Positions 32,993-42,218 of a stretch of 49,571 bases of DNA are shown here, piece after piece. The DNA comes from UBA11891 sp003533785 (lineage in GTDB: Bacteria > Bacteroidota > Bacteroidia > Flavobacteriales > Flavobacteriaceae), in NCBI GenBank assembly GCA_949511625.1, contig CATFEX010000008.1, positions 1 to 49,571 of the forward strand, written 5' to 3'. The notes beneath the pieces are model-generated. The model was not told the DNA's origin, did no database searches, and was given only the letters and a program-made list of their open reading frames with translations. Position numbers and translations under genes: made by a program. How positions within the stretch are numbered: the first letter of the stretch is position 1; the number at the start of each line of letters is the position of its first letter.

Positions 32993-34903
32993 TCAAACCC
33001 CAACGATCTCGCGAATCTGATTGACTATATCAGGATTTAGCAAAGTGGAGGTGTCACCCAAATTGGATACCTCTTTATGAGCGATCTTACGCAAGATGCG
33101 GCGCATAATTTTACCCGAGCGGGTTTTGGGAAGTCCTGGAACAAAAGTGATAATTTCCAATTTAGCAATAGGCCCTATTTTATCTGCGATCAATTCATTA
33201 ATTTCCTTACGAAGTATTGTTTGTTCTTTTTCTGAAGCTTCTTTCTTCAGGGTGACATATCCAAAAAGAGCATTCCCTTTTATATCATGAGGAAAACCAA
33301 CAATAGCAGACTCAGCGACTTTCGAATGTTCATTAATCGCGTCTTCAATGGGGGCTGTCCCCAAATTGTGTCCCGAAACAATGATGACATCATCCACCCG
33401 TCCTGTAATTCGATAATATCCTACGGCATCTCGTGATGCGCCGTCACCAGTAAAGTAATGATTTGGGTAGGCCGAAAAGTACGTCTGTCGATAGCGTTCG
33501 TGATCGCCCCAGATGGATCGCGCAATGGAGGGCCAAGGATGCTTGATACACAAACGCCCTTCTACTTGGTTCCCTTCGATTTCGTTACCGTTTTCGTCCA
33601 TAAGAGCGGGTTGGATTCCCAGAAAAGGAAGTGTTGCAAAAGTGGGTTTGGTGGGAGTACAATATGGAATTGGTGAGATCATTATCCCCCCTGTTTCTGT
33701 TTGCCACCACGTATCAACGATTGGACTTTTTTTCTTTCCAATTACATTATCATACCAATGCCAGGCCTCTTCGTTAATCGGTTCTCCAACAGTTCCCAGG
33801 ACCTTGAGAGAGCTGAGATCGTATTTTTCAACGAATTCAATATTTTCTTTAGCCAAAGCTCGTATGGCTGTGGGCGCCGTATAAAATTGATTCACCTTAT
33901 GCTTTTCTACAATTTCCCAAAAACGGCCAAAATCGGGGTAGGACGGAACCCCTTCAAACATAATTGTTGTTGCACCATTAGCCAACGGGCCATAAAGGAT
34001 ATAAGAATGTCCCGTTATCCAGCCAATATCTGCCGTGCACCAATAAACGTCGTCCTCTTCGTATTGAAAAATATTTTTGAATGTATGTGCAGAGTAAACC
34101 ATATACCCAGCACAACTGTGCACCATCCCTTTGGGTTTTCCTGTGGAGCCTGAAGTGTACAGAATAAAAAGCGGATCCTCCGCCTCCATCACCGTAGCGA
34201 CACATTCCGAACTTGCTTTTTGGAGTAGTGGCGCCATAGCTAGGTCCCGTCCTGGAACCATTGCAATAGCATTACCAGTCCGTTCGGCGACCAAAACACA
34301 AGATACTTGCGAACAATGGGTGAGAGCAACATCAACTATTGCTTTAAGGTCTATTATCTTATTACCTCTAAATGATCCATCAGCAGTTAGAACAATAGTA
34401 GCATCACAATCGTTAATACGGGTCGATAACGCTGTTGCAGAAAACCCAGCAAATACAACAGAATGAATCGCTCCAATCCGGGCACAGGCCAAAACAGCAA
34501 AGGCTAATTCTGGTATCATCGGAAGATATATACACACCCGATCTCCTTTCTTCACCCCCTGACCTTTTAAAACATTGGCCATTTTATTGACCTGTCCGTG
34601 AAGTTGTTGGTAACTGATGTGTTGAGCAGGTTCTTTGGGGTCATTCGGTTCAAATAACAGGGCTGTTTTATCAGCGCGTTCCGAAAGGTGTCTGTCAATA
34701 CAGTTTTCTGTTATGTTCAATTGAGCTCCTTCAAACCATTTGACTTCGGGTGTATTAAAATCCCAGGATAGTACTCGGTTCCATTTTTTATGCCAACTAA
34801 AGTTTTTTTCCGCAATGGTTCCCCAAAAGGTTTCGGGTTCTGTAACTGATTCTCGGTAGGCTTGAAAGTATTCTTCCAAGTTTTTAATATGGTATGTATT
34901 CAT
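32993..34903 (-). CDS. acs: Acetyl-CoA synthetase
   Basis: ATP-dependent activation of acetate to acetyl-CoA through acetyl-AMP. The 636-residue protein has the full adenylate-forming set: YTSGSTGKPKGMVHS, WWQTETGG and the C-terminal KTRSGKIMRR with the lysine that is the usual acetylation control point. ATG 34903 was chosen (MNTYHIKNLEEYF); the frame to 34948 adds non-family residues. It follows the actP-type gene by 59 bases and forms an acetate uptake-and-activation operon with it and the DUF4212 gene. Confidence 0.96.
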   Translation of the reverse strand: MNTYHIKNLEEYFQAYRESVTEPETFWGTIAEKNFSWHKKWNRVLSWDFNTPEVKWFEGAQLNITENCIDRHLSERADKTALLFEPNDPKEPAQHISYQQLHGQVNKMANVLKGQGVKKGDRVCIYLPMIPELAFAVLACARIGAIHSVVFAGFSATALSTRINDCDATIVLTADGSFRGNKIIDLKAIVDVALTHCSQVSCVLVAERTGNAIAMVPGRDLAMAPLLQKASSECVATVMEAEDPLFILYTSGSTGKPKGMVHSCAGYMVYSAHTFKNIFQYEEDDVYWCTADIGWITGHSYILYGPLANGATTIMFEGVPSYPDFGRFWEIVEKHKVNQFYTAPTAIRALAKENIEFVEKYDLSSLKVLGTVGEPINEEAWHWYDNVIGKKKSPIVDTWWQTETGGIMISPIPYCTPTKPTFATLPFLGIQPALMDENGNEIEGNQVEGRLCIKHPWPSIARSIWGDHERYRQTYFSAYPNHYFTGDGASRDAVGYYRITGRVDDVIIVSGHNLGTAPIEDAINEHSKVAESAIVGFPHDIKGNALFGYVTLKKEASEKEQTILRKEINELIADKIGPIAKLEIITFVPGLPKTRSGKIMRRILRKIAHKEVSNLGDTSTLLNPDIVNQIREIVGV

Positions 34904-34962
34904 CTTATACGTTATTCTAATTCTGCCTGCGATGGATGCGCTCCGCACTAAGATATCAAATA

Positions 34963-36669
34963 TTAATGTGTGGCCTCTCCAGCACCGCTTGGAATTCTAA
35001 TTTTCTCTACCATTTGCTGAACGGGTTCTGGAACTCCAGCAGTAAATTGATTAAAAACCAACGAAACAGCAAAGTTCACCAACATCGCTACGGTACCAAA
35101 TCCTTCTGGTGAAATTCCAAACCACCATTGGGACTTGAGCCCTGCAACGGCATCTTTCCCTCCGTCAAAAAGCCCAAATTTAAATTTTAGCATGTAGAAT
35201 AACATTAGTGAAATCCCTACGATCATTCCTGCAATAGCCCCTTCTTTATTCATTTTTTTATAAAAAATGCCCAAGATTATGGCTGGAAAAAAGGATGCTG
35301 CAGCAAGTCCAAAGGCTAGGGCCACCACTGCAGCAACAAAGCCTGGCGGATTAATCCCAAAATATCCAGCAACACAAACAGCTCCAACTGCGGAAAGTCT
35401 TGCGGCAAGAAGTTCCTGCTTGTCCGTTATCTTAGGGTTGAAAACATTTTTTATCAAATCGTGAGACACCGAAGAGGAAATCACCAATAGAAGTCCTGCG
35501 GCTGTAGATAAGGCTGCTGCCAACCCTCCTGCGGCAACTAAAGCGATTACCCAAGGAGGTAAATCTGCAATTTCAGGATTGGCCAATACCATTATATCTC
35601 GATCCACAAACAACTCATTATTGGCAGCATCTGCAGAGTAATTTATTCTCCCATCTCCGTTTTTATCATTGTATTGGAGAAGACCGGTCTTTTCCCAGTT
35701 AGAAAACCATATGGGCATGGCGCTATAGGCCTTTCCGCTTACAGTATTAATAAGGTTGGTGCGAGCAAAAACTGCTATGGCAGGGGCTGTTGTGTAGAGG
35801 ATGGCAATGAATAATAACGCCAAGCCCGCTGATTTGCGAGCATCTTTCACTCGTTTTACCGTAAAAAAGCGAACGATCACATGGGGCAGTCCTGCCGTTC
35901 CAACCATCAATGCTGCGGTAATAGCAAACACATCGATCATGGATTTAGACCCTTGGGTATACTCAGCAAACCCCAATTCCGTCGATAACCCGTTTAGTTT
36001 TTCAAGCAAATAGATCCCATCTGTACCTTTCGATCCCATGCCCAATTGAGGGATAGGGTTTCCCGTCATTTGTATTGAAATGAATATGGCAGGAACCATA
36101 AAAGCAAAAATCAAAACACAATACTGAGCTACTTGGGTATAGGTAATTCCTTTCATCCCACCCAAAACGGCATAGAACAAAACAATTATCATCCCAATGA
36201 TGACCCCTGTATTGATATCAACTTCTAAAAAACGTGAAAATACTACTCCAACACCACGCATTTGACCCGCTACATAGGTAAACGAAACTAAGAGTGCACA
36301 GAGCACGGCAACAATTCTGGCTGTTTTGGAATAGTAGCGTTCTCCGATAAAATCCGGAACAGTAAATTTTCCAAATTTTCTAAGATACGGAGCCAATAAA
36401 AGAGCCAAGAGCACATAGCCTCCTGTCCATCCCATCAAGTAAACGGCACCGTCGTAACCCATGAATGAAATGAGACCAGCCATTGAAATAAAAGAAGCCG
36501 CTGACATCCAGTCCGCCGCAGTTGCCATCCCATTGGCAAGCGGAGAAACACCTCCCCCTGCAACATAGAATTCTTTGGTGGATCCGGCCCGAGACCAGAT
36601 GGCAATTCCGATATACAAACTAAAAGTAATCCCTACTAAAACGTAGGTCCATATTTGAACGTTTTCCAT
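34963..36669 (-). CDS. Cation/acetate symporter large subunit (ActP-like, VC_2705 type)
   Basis: SSS-family carrier of 568 residues with about 13 segments. VYVLL-type N-terminus, EFYVAGGGVSPLANGMATAADWMSAASF and GGLAAALSTAAGLLLVISSSVSH match the acetate-symporter branch that works with a DUF4212 small subunit. A loop near residue 345 carries DKNGDGRINYSADA, an EF-hand-like loop known in this branch. It lies 12 bases after the small-subunit gene and 59 bases before acs. Acetate as substrate is inferred from the branch and from acs. Confidence 0.92.
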   Translation of the reverse strand: MENVQIWTYVLVGITFSLYIGIAIWSRAGSTKEFYVAGGGVSPLANGMATAADWMSAASFISMAGLISFMGYDGAVYLMGWTGGYVLLALLLAPYLRKFGKFTVPDFIGERYYSKTARIVAVLCALLVSFTYVAGQMRGVGVVFSRFLEVDINTGVIIGMIIVLFYAVLGGMKGITYTQVAQYCVLIFAFMVPAIFISIQMTGNPIPQLGMGSKGTDGIYLLEKLNGLSTELGFAEYTQGSKSMIDVFAITAALMVGTAGLPHVIVRFFTVKRVKDARKSAGLALLFIAILYTTAPAIAVFARTNLINTVSGKAYSAMPIWFSNWEKTGLLQYNDKNGDGRINYSADAANNELFVDRDIMVLANPEIADLPPWVIALVAAGGLAAALSTAAGLLLVISSSVSHDLIKNVFNPKITDKQELLAARLSAVGAVCVAGYFGINPPGFVAAVVALAFGLAAASFFPAIILGIFYKKMNKEGAIAGMIVGISLMLFYMLKFKFGLFDGGKDAVAGLKSQWWFGISPEGFGTVAMLVNFAVSLVFNQFTAGVPEPVQQMVEKIRIPSGAGEATH

Positions 36670-36681
36670 GTTGGTATGAAA

Positions 36682-36945
36682 TTAATCTTGGTCAAATCCA
36701 TGTTTTTGATCCAACTTGTTCATCAATCGAACATACACAAAGATCAATATCACAAAAACATAAATTGCTCCTTGTTGGGCAAACCAAAAACCCAATGGGA
36801 ACCCACCAAGTTGAATTGAGTCGAGTGATTCACGGAAAATGATCCCAGCACCAAAGGAGATCACAAACCAAATTCCAAGAAGTACAAATAAGTAACGGAG
36901 GTTTCTTCTCCAGTAGTCTCTCGCATTATTTGATTTAGATGCCAT
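36682..36945 (-). CDS. DUF4212 sodium/substrate symporter small subunit
   Basis: An 87-residue two-segment membrane protein: basic N-terminus (NNARDYWRRNLRYLFVLLGI), first helix about 17-36, second about 52-73 (FAQQGAIYVFVILIFVYVR). This is the DUF4212 pattern, found directly upstream of the VC_2705-type symporter. It opens the DUF4212-actP-acs operon and is divergent from the acyl-CoA dehydrogenase gene across 161 bases that must hold both promoters. Confidence 0.93.
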   Translation of the reverse strand: MASKSNNARDYWRRNLRYLFVLLGIWFVISFGAGIIFRESLDSIQLGGFPLGFWFAQQGAIYVFVILIFVYVRLMNKLDQKHGFDQD

Positions 36946-37106
36946 TTTATCGCTGATTTAACTGATATATCCTCACAAAGTACAAAAAACATAGAGGTTC
37001 TGTCGTTTATATTTTCAGTTCGATATTAAATTAAAATGTATCTTACCCTTGCCTAGTCTAATTAAGCCCAACTAGCGGACGATTAATTAAATATGAGATC
37101 TAAATT

Positions 37107-38921
37107 ATGGCAACGAAGTATGTAGACCTTTCCACGGTTAAATTTTTTATGAATGCGGTTCAACTGGTGCATACAGTCCTAGAAAAAAACACGTATCAAG
37201 ATCACGATCCCGAGTCGGTAAATTTATTTCTGGATGCAGTGAAGCAATTTGCAGATAAAGAATTGTTCCCCTACTTCAAAGAGATGGATGAACAACCCGC
37301 TCGCTACCACAAAGGGTGTATTGAGGTGCACCCTCAAGTAGAAAAAATGATGAAGGAAGGAGGCGCAATGGGATTGATTGCAGCGCCTTTCAACTATGAA
37401 GACGGTGGTTTGCAAATTCCACTCTTGGTCAATACCGCAGCCAGTTATATTTTGGATGCGGCAAATAATCACCTACCTGGTTATGCAGGCCTAACTTCAG
37501 GTGCCGCTGAACTAATTATTGAATTTGGCAATGAAACCCTCAAAAATCAATACACTCCCAAGATGCTTTCCGGCGAATGGGGCGGTACGATGTGCCTCAC
37601 TGAACCACAAGCAGGTAGCTCGTTGTCCGATATAGTCACTAAAGCAACCCCTGATGAAAGGGGATATTATAAGATAAGTGGTCAAAAAATATTTATTTCT
37701 GGGGGTGATCACCAGTACGCTGACAACATCGTGCATTTGCTCTTGGCACGTATTGAAGGAGCGCCTGCAGGAACCAAAGGAATCTCATTGTTTGTGGTAC
37801 CCAAAAAACGACTTGATAAAAATAATAAGTTGGTCTTCAATGATGTAACTACTGTGGCCGATTTTCAAAAGATGGGTCAAAAAGGATATTGTACCACTCA
37901 CCTCGGCTTTGGCGACCACGATGACTGTCAGGGTTATCTCGTGGGAGAAGCCAACAAAGGACTGCATTATATGTTTCTCATGATGAATGGCGCTCGAATT
38001 GCTGTGGGAAGAACTGCTTCGGCTATTGCATCGGGAGCCTACTATGCTTCTTTAGAGTATGCCAATGAACGCCCACAAGGACGGAAGCTGGCCTCGGATG
38101 GCACTAAAAACCTAAAACAAAAACAAAGCCTTATCGTTGAACATCCCGATGTGCGACGAATGTTGTTGCTTCAAAAAGCCATGGTTGAAGGCTCAATGAA
38201 TTTGATTTTTAAAGCGGCAAAATACCACGACCTCCAACACACTAGCTCAGAAGAAAATGAAAAACACAAGTACCACAGCTTATTGGAAATGATCATTCCG
38301 GTGGTAAAAACCTACCCTTCAGAAGCAGGCATCTATTCTATAAATAACGGTCTTCAAGTACTGGGTGGCTATGGTTTTTGTTCTGATTTTATCCTCCAGC
38401 AATACTATCGCGATATACGAATTTGTTCCATCTATGAGGGCACGACAGGAATTCAATCGCAAGACTTACTGGGTCGTAAAATGATGCTGAATGATGGAGA
38501 AGGGGCGCAACTTTTAATGGCTGAAATCACTCAAACCCTCAACGCAGCTTCTCAAATTCCTGGGATGGAAGTGTGGGCAAAACAATTGGAAGAACAACTG
38601 CAACGTACCCAAGAAGTACTTAATCATCTGGCCCCCTTTGCTATGAAAGGAGATTACGAACGTTTCCTAGCCGATGCCTCAGTATTTATGGAGTTTTTTA
38701 GTTTAATTCTCGTTGGGTGGTCCTGGCTGGAGATCGGAGTTGTTTCCAAACGAGCGCTGATTACAGGCAACAACTCACATGAATCTTCTTTTTATGAAAG
38801 CAAATTGGATACTTTAGAATATTTCTTTGTTTACGAGCTGCCAAAAACCAAGGGGTTGGCCGAAACCCTCCTACATCCTTCTTCTGTAACAATTAAAAAA
38901 GAAAAAGAATTCATCACTTAA
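37107..38921 (+). CDS. Long acyl-CoA dehydrogenase (about 600 aa, DmdC/FadE-like)
   Basis: FAD-dependent acyl-CoA dehydrogenase of 604 residues, longer than the usual 380 because of an extra N-terminal helix and C-terminal domain. Landmarks are GLIAAPFNYEDGG, MCLTEPQAGSSLSD (FAD/substrate site), YGFCSDFILQQYYRDIRI and the catalytic glutamate in CSIYEGTTGIQ. This size class includes 3-methylmercaptopropionyl-CoA dehydrogenase (DmdC), an enzyme of DMSP breakdown in the sea, and several fatty-acid enzymes; sequence alone does not decide. It stands divergent to the acetate operon. A TACCCTTG element (37053-37060) is the best promoter guess. Confidence 0.92.
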   Translation: MATKYVDLSTVKFFMNAVQLVHTVLEKNTYQDHDPESVNLFLDAVKQFADKELFPYFKEMDEQPARYHKGCIEVHPQVEKMMKEGGAMGLIAAPFNYEDGGLQIPLLVNTAASYILDAANNHLPGYAGLTSGAAELIIEFGNETLKNQYTPKMLSGEWGGTMCLTEPQAGSSLSDIVTKATPDERGYYKISGQKIFISGGDHQYADNIVHLLLARIEGAPAGTKGISLFVVPKKRLDKNNKLVFNDVTTVADFQKMGQKGYCTTHLGFGDHDDCQGYLVGEANKGLHYMFLMMNGARIAVGRTASAIASGAYYASLEYANERPQGRKLASDGTKNLKQKQSLIVEHPDVRRMLLLQKAMVEGSMNLIFKAAKYHDLQHTSSEENEKHKYHSLLEMIIPVVKTYPSEAGIYSINNGLQVLGGYGFCSDFILQQYYRDIRICSIYEGTTGIQSQDLLGRKMMLNDGEGAQLLMAEITQTLNAASQIPGMEVWAKQLEEQLQRTQEVLNHLAPFAMKGDYERFLADASVFMEFFSLILVGWSWLEIGVVSKRALITGNNSHESSFYESKLDTLEYFFVYELPKTKGLAETLLHPSSVTIKKEKEFIT

Positions 38922-38938
38922 AGATTTACCTTTTGAAT

Positions 38939-39664
38939 ATGAAAAAACTACTCAAGGGAACATTTATTGTTCTATATGTTGTTCTCTCTACCCAATGTAA
39001 GGAAACTAAAACACAAGACTACCACTACCGATATACCCTTCCAGATTGGCCACAACTTAATTATTATGTCAAAGCAAATTCGGCGCTGCCTCCTCCTGCC
39101 CAAAATGAAGATCGTGTCGTGTTTATGGGCAATTCTATCACACAGAGCTGGAAAACGATTCGCCCTGAATTTTTTGAAGGCAAACCCTATGTTAACAGAG
39201 CGATAAGTGGTCAAACCACGCCGCAGATGTTAGTCCGTTTTCGTCAGGATGTTCTTGCCCTTCAGCCCCAGGTTGTAGCCATTATGGCGGGTACAAATGA
39301 CATTGCAGAAAACACAGGCCCCACCACAGTGAATAGAGTTGCTAACAATTTAAAATCGATGTGTGAAATCGCACGCGCCAACAATGTTAAAGTGATTCTT
39401 TGTACTGTACTTCCAGCCGAAGATTATCCTTGGCAGCGGGGAAAAGACCCCAAAAACAAAATCCCAGCACTCAATCAGATTCTCTCTACTTATGCCCAAG
39501 CAAATGAAGTGTATTACTTAGATTATTTTTCAGCTTTGAGCAATGGTCGCAACGGAATGGATGAAATTTATTCTGATGACGGTGTTCATTTAACTATTGA
39601 GGGATATAAAGTTTTGGAACCTATGATCGAAAATGCAATTGAAGAGGTACTAGCCCAAGAATAA
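38939..39664 (+). CDS. SGNH/GDSL-hydrolase lipoprotein
   Basis: An esterase or acetylhydrolase of the SGNH fold, 241 residues. All blocks are present: nucleophile S66 in FMGNSIT, G91 in ISGQTT, N120 in MAGTND, and the D214-G-V-H217 pair in DDGVHLT. The lipobox ends at C20 (LSTQC), so the enzyme is anchored in the envelope and may remove acyl groups from glycans or wall material. ATG 38939 was chosen over TTG 38933. It begins 17 bases after the acyl-CoA dehydrogenase and overlaps the convergent gene by 15 bases. Confidence 0.93.
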   Translation: MKKLLKGTFIVLYVVLSTQCKETKTQDYHYRYTLPDWPQLNYYVKANSALPPPAQNEDRVVFMGNSITQSWKTIRPEFFEGKPYVNRAISGQTTPQMLVRFRQDVLALQPQVVAIMAGTNDIAENTGPTTVNRVANNLKSMCEIARANNVKVILCTVLPAEDYPWQRGKDPKNKIPALNQILSTYAQANEVYYLDYFSALSNGRNGMDEIYSDDGVHLTIEGYKVLEPMIENAIEEVLAQE

Positions 39665-41590
39665 TTGATCTCGGATCGCTACAAATTCCGCTATGCTTTT
39701 TGGGTTTTTTAAAGCCCCTGAGCTCACTACCTTTTCTGGTCTTGACCCCTGGAGTATTTTCTTTACAGGAATTTCAAGTTTCTTTCCGCTAAGTGTATAC
39801 GGAATCTCTGAAATAAGAATCATCTGATCGGGTATATGACGTGGTGAACAGTGCTCTCTGAGATGTTTTCTGATTTTATTTTTTAAAACATCATCTAAGC
39901 TAGCTGGACCCACAAGAAATAGAAGCAACCAGGAGCCTCCACTTTTAGAAGTCGGCAAATCTACAACCAAGTGATCTTCTAATTCAGGAAGTAAATCCAA
40001 TGCATTATATAATTCTGCAGTGCCTATTCTTATCCCATTTTTATTTAGAGTAGCATCAGATCGTCCTAGAACTTGAATGCCTCTTTTAGGGTGGTAATAA
40101 ATCCAATCACCATGTGTCCATACATTCTCAAATTTTTCAAAATAACTTGCGTTGTATCTCTTTTTGTTAGTGTCCCCCCAAAAGTATAGAGGCATACATG
40201 GCATGGGCTGGGTAAGAACCAACTCGGCTTTCTCCTTCCAGACCTGTTCTCCCTCTGGATTCCATCCTTCTACAGCAGCTCCAAGCATAGCACACTGAAG
40301 ATAGCCAGCATACACAGGAAGTTGGGGATGTCCTCCTAAAAAAGCGGAACACACATCAGTCCCTCCACTTAAGGAGATTATTTGTGCATTGGGTAATCGA
40401 TCTTGCAACCAGACAAATGCAGCTTCCGAAAGGGGTGCTCCAGTTGAGCCAATGGTTTTTATTTGAGGTAATTCAGACTGGGTTACGGCCTTAATTTGGT
40501 CTTTCATACTTTGAATCAGAAAAGGAGCGCCATGACCAAAATGATTTATTTTTTTATCGGCTGCAAAACGCCATTGTACTCCCAAATCAGGGTATGATGG
40601 TGATCCATCATATATACATAAAACAGCATTACATAATAAAGAACCCAAAGCATAGTTCCACATCATCCATCCGGTTGTAGTATTCCAAAAAAAGCGCTCT
40701 CCCTCCGCTACACTTTGATGCAATGACAAGGCTTTGAACTGTTCCAACAGCATTCCCCCAGTACGGTGCGTTATCGCCTTAGGCTGGCCTGTAGTCCCTG
40801 AGGAGAAAAGAACCCAAATGGGATGATCAAAAGAAACAGATAACGGTTTTAAAGGAATGATTTCCCTAGTAGTTAAATCCCATGAAGAAAAGTCGGTATC
40901 AAAAACTAACGTATTTTCTAAATTTGGTAGACCCTGTTTAAGAGCCTCAACTTTTTCTTTTAAAATAAAATTGTTGCCATTGTATGAATACTCACTCATA
41001 GCAAACAATATTTTAGGATTAAGCTGTCCAAAACGATTCAATACGCTTTCCACACCAAAGTCAGGAGAACAGCAACTCCAAATTGCACCCAGTGAATTAA
41101 CAGCAAAAAAGGCTGCTATGGTAACAGGGTGATGCGTAAGATACCCTACCACACAATCTCCTTTTTTAATTCCAGCTTTTAGCAGGTAATCTTGAATTTC
41201 TTTAGCTTTTTTAAATAGTGCATTCCAAGTGACTGTCGTATCATCTTGCTTTTCATTTCGGTAAAAAATTACAGGTTTTAGATGGTTAAAATTTCGTTCT
41301 ATATGATGGGTATAACTTACTGTAGCATCAGTAAACCACTTGGTTTGATAAAATGGTATACCGGGACGTACAGCAATTTTAAATGGGGTGTCAAATTGGA
41401 CCTCGAAAAAGTTAGCAATACATTCCCAAAAGCCAGAGAGTTCAGAGATTGACCAATTATGGAAATCAGAATAATCAGAAAACTCCTCCCCTGTAGCAGA
41501 AACTACAAAATCCTGAAAAGCTTTCATAGAATTATTTGGCAGTTGCTTTTTTTCAGGTATCCATATCGGGGCATTTGTTTTCAAAAGCAT
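39650..41590 (-). CDS. Acetoacetyl-CoA synthetase (acetoacetate-CoA ligase)
   Basis: Adenylate-forming enzyme that activates acetoacetate. The 646-residue protein starts with the family's N-terminal region (PIWIPEKKQLPNNSM, DFHNWSISEL). It carries WVLFSSGTTGQPKAITH, the signature SLSGGTDVCSAFLGG and the C-terminal SGKKLEIPVKKIL with the catalytic lysine. It differs from the acs gene here by these motifs. Together with acs, the acetate carrier and the acyl-CoA dehydrogenase it forms a C2/C4 acid utilisation cluster, though on separate transcripts. Confidence 0.93.
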   Translation of the reverse strand: MLLKTNAPIWIPEKKQLPNNSMKAFQDFVVSATGEEFSDYSDFHNWSISELSGFWECIANFFEVQFDTPFKIAVRPGIPFYQTKWFTDATVSYTHHIERNFNHLKPVIFYRNEKQDDTTVTWNALFKKAKEIQDYLLKAGIKKGDCVVGYLTHHPVTIAAFFAVNSLGAIWSCCSPDFGVESVLNRFGQLNPKILFAMSEYSYNGNNFILKEKVEALKQGLPNLENTLVFDTDFSSWDLTTREIIPLKPLSVSFDHPIWVLFSSGTTGQPKAITHRTGGMLLEQFKALSLHQSVAEGERFFWNTTTGWMMWNYALGSLLCNAVLCIYDGSPSYPDLGVQWRFAADKKINHFGHGAPFLIQSMKDQIKAVTQSELPQIKTIGSTGAPLSEAAFVWLQDRLPNAQIISLSGGTDVCSAFLGGHPQLPVYAGYLQCAMLGAAVEGWNPEGEQVWKEKAELVLTQPMPCMPLYFWGDTNKKRYNASYFEKFENVWTHGDWIYYHPKRGIQVLGRSDATLNKNGIRIGTAELYNALDLLPELEDHLVVDLPTSKSGGSWLLLFLVGPASLDDVLKNKIRKHLREHCSPRHIPDQMILISEIPYTLSGKKLEIPVKKILQGSRPEKVVSSGALKNPKSIAEFVAIRDQLFLG

Positions 41591-41611
41591 ATCCGGTTTA
41601 AGTCACATTAA

Positions 41612-41646
41612 AATATAAAAAAACCCGGCCATAACCGGGTTTTGTT
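41612..41646 (-). terminator. Intrinsic terminator of the 141-aa membrane-protein gene
   Basis: Strong hairpin: stem AAACCCGG / CCGGGTTT (41621-41628 with 41635-41642), six-base loop, and on the minus strand a T-rich run (complement of 41617-41623). It is 22 bases past the stop of the gene at 41664-42089 and separates it from the acetoacetyl-CoA synthetase gene. The plus-strand side also has a T-rich run. Confidence 0.82.
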
Positions 41647-41663
41647 TTTAAATTTTAGCTGCT

Positions 41664-42089
41664 CTATTTTTTAGATGGCCTTGGAAACCAAATGCCTCCA
41701 ACAAACATAAAAGAGATAATCAACCAAAAAACAATGTAAGGTGGGTCAGGTATTACTGATGGTGGGCCATCTGCTACAGTGTGACCTACATAATCGATCC
41801 AATTTTGAGCAGTTGCAGAAATAGCTTCACCGGAGGCTTTGAGCTCTGAGAGTTGAAAAGAAAGTCCTTTCTGGATACTAGTCAAGAATCCATGTGTTAA
41901 AAATCCAAAATAAACGACTGCAGCACAAAAGGCTGTCATTACAATTTTGGAATAAGGGGGTAAATTTAATTCCTCTCTTCTTCTAATCAAATAAAAAGCA
42001 AGAACTGATAAAACAACAACTACGAGATTAAAAATGGCATTGTTGATAAAAGCTAATTGAGTTAGCTGGTAAATTTCAAATTCAGTCAT
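41664..42089 (-). CDS. Hypothetical three-segment membrane protein, 141 aa
   Basis: Not recognised. Hydrophobic segments lie at about 16-36 (FINNAIFNLVVVVLSVLAFY), 48-66 and 119-134, with a short basic stretch RRREEL after the first. A soluble loop of about 50 residues (SELKASGEAISATAQNWID and PPSVIPDPP) connects the second and third. The layout could be a small channel or sensor-associated protein. The gene is monocistronic, ended by a strong hairpin. The surrounding region is AT-rich. Confidence 0.72.
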   Translation of the reverse strand: MTEFEIYQLTQLAFINNAIFNLVVVVLSVLAFYLIRRREELNLPPYSKIVMTAFCAAVVYFGFLTHGFLTSIQKGLSFQLSELKASGEAISATAQNWIDYVGHTVADGPPSVIPDPPYIVFWLIISFMFVGGIWFPRPSKK

Positions 42090-42218
42090 ATTAGATGTAT
42101 TTATGGTTATACCTAAAATTACAAAAAAATATGGTGTTTGACTTTAATCGGTAATTTCTGATGAAATGCCTTTTGGTATTTTATAAAACAGCAAAAAAAA
42201 TTATTTTATTTATATATG

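Noticed and set aside
33513..33884. Long plus-strand frames opposite acs (also 33701-34153 and 34131-34466)
   Set aside because: They mirror a strongly conserved acetyl-CoA synthetase, have no family features, and show the composition of an antisense shadow.
35610..35680. EF-hand-like loop DKNGDGRINYSADA in the acetate symporter, a possible calcium switch
   Set aside because: This loop is, as far as I recall, a regular feature of the VC_2705-type symporters and not special to this gene.
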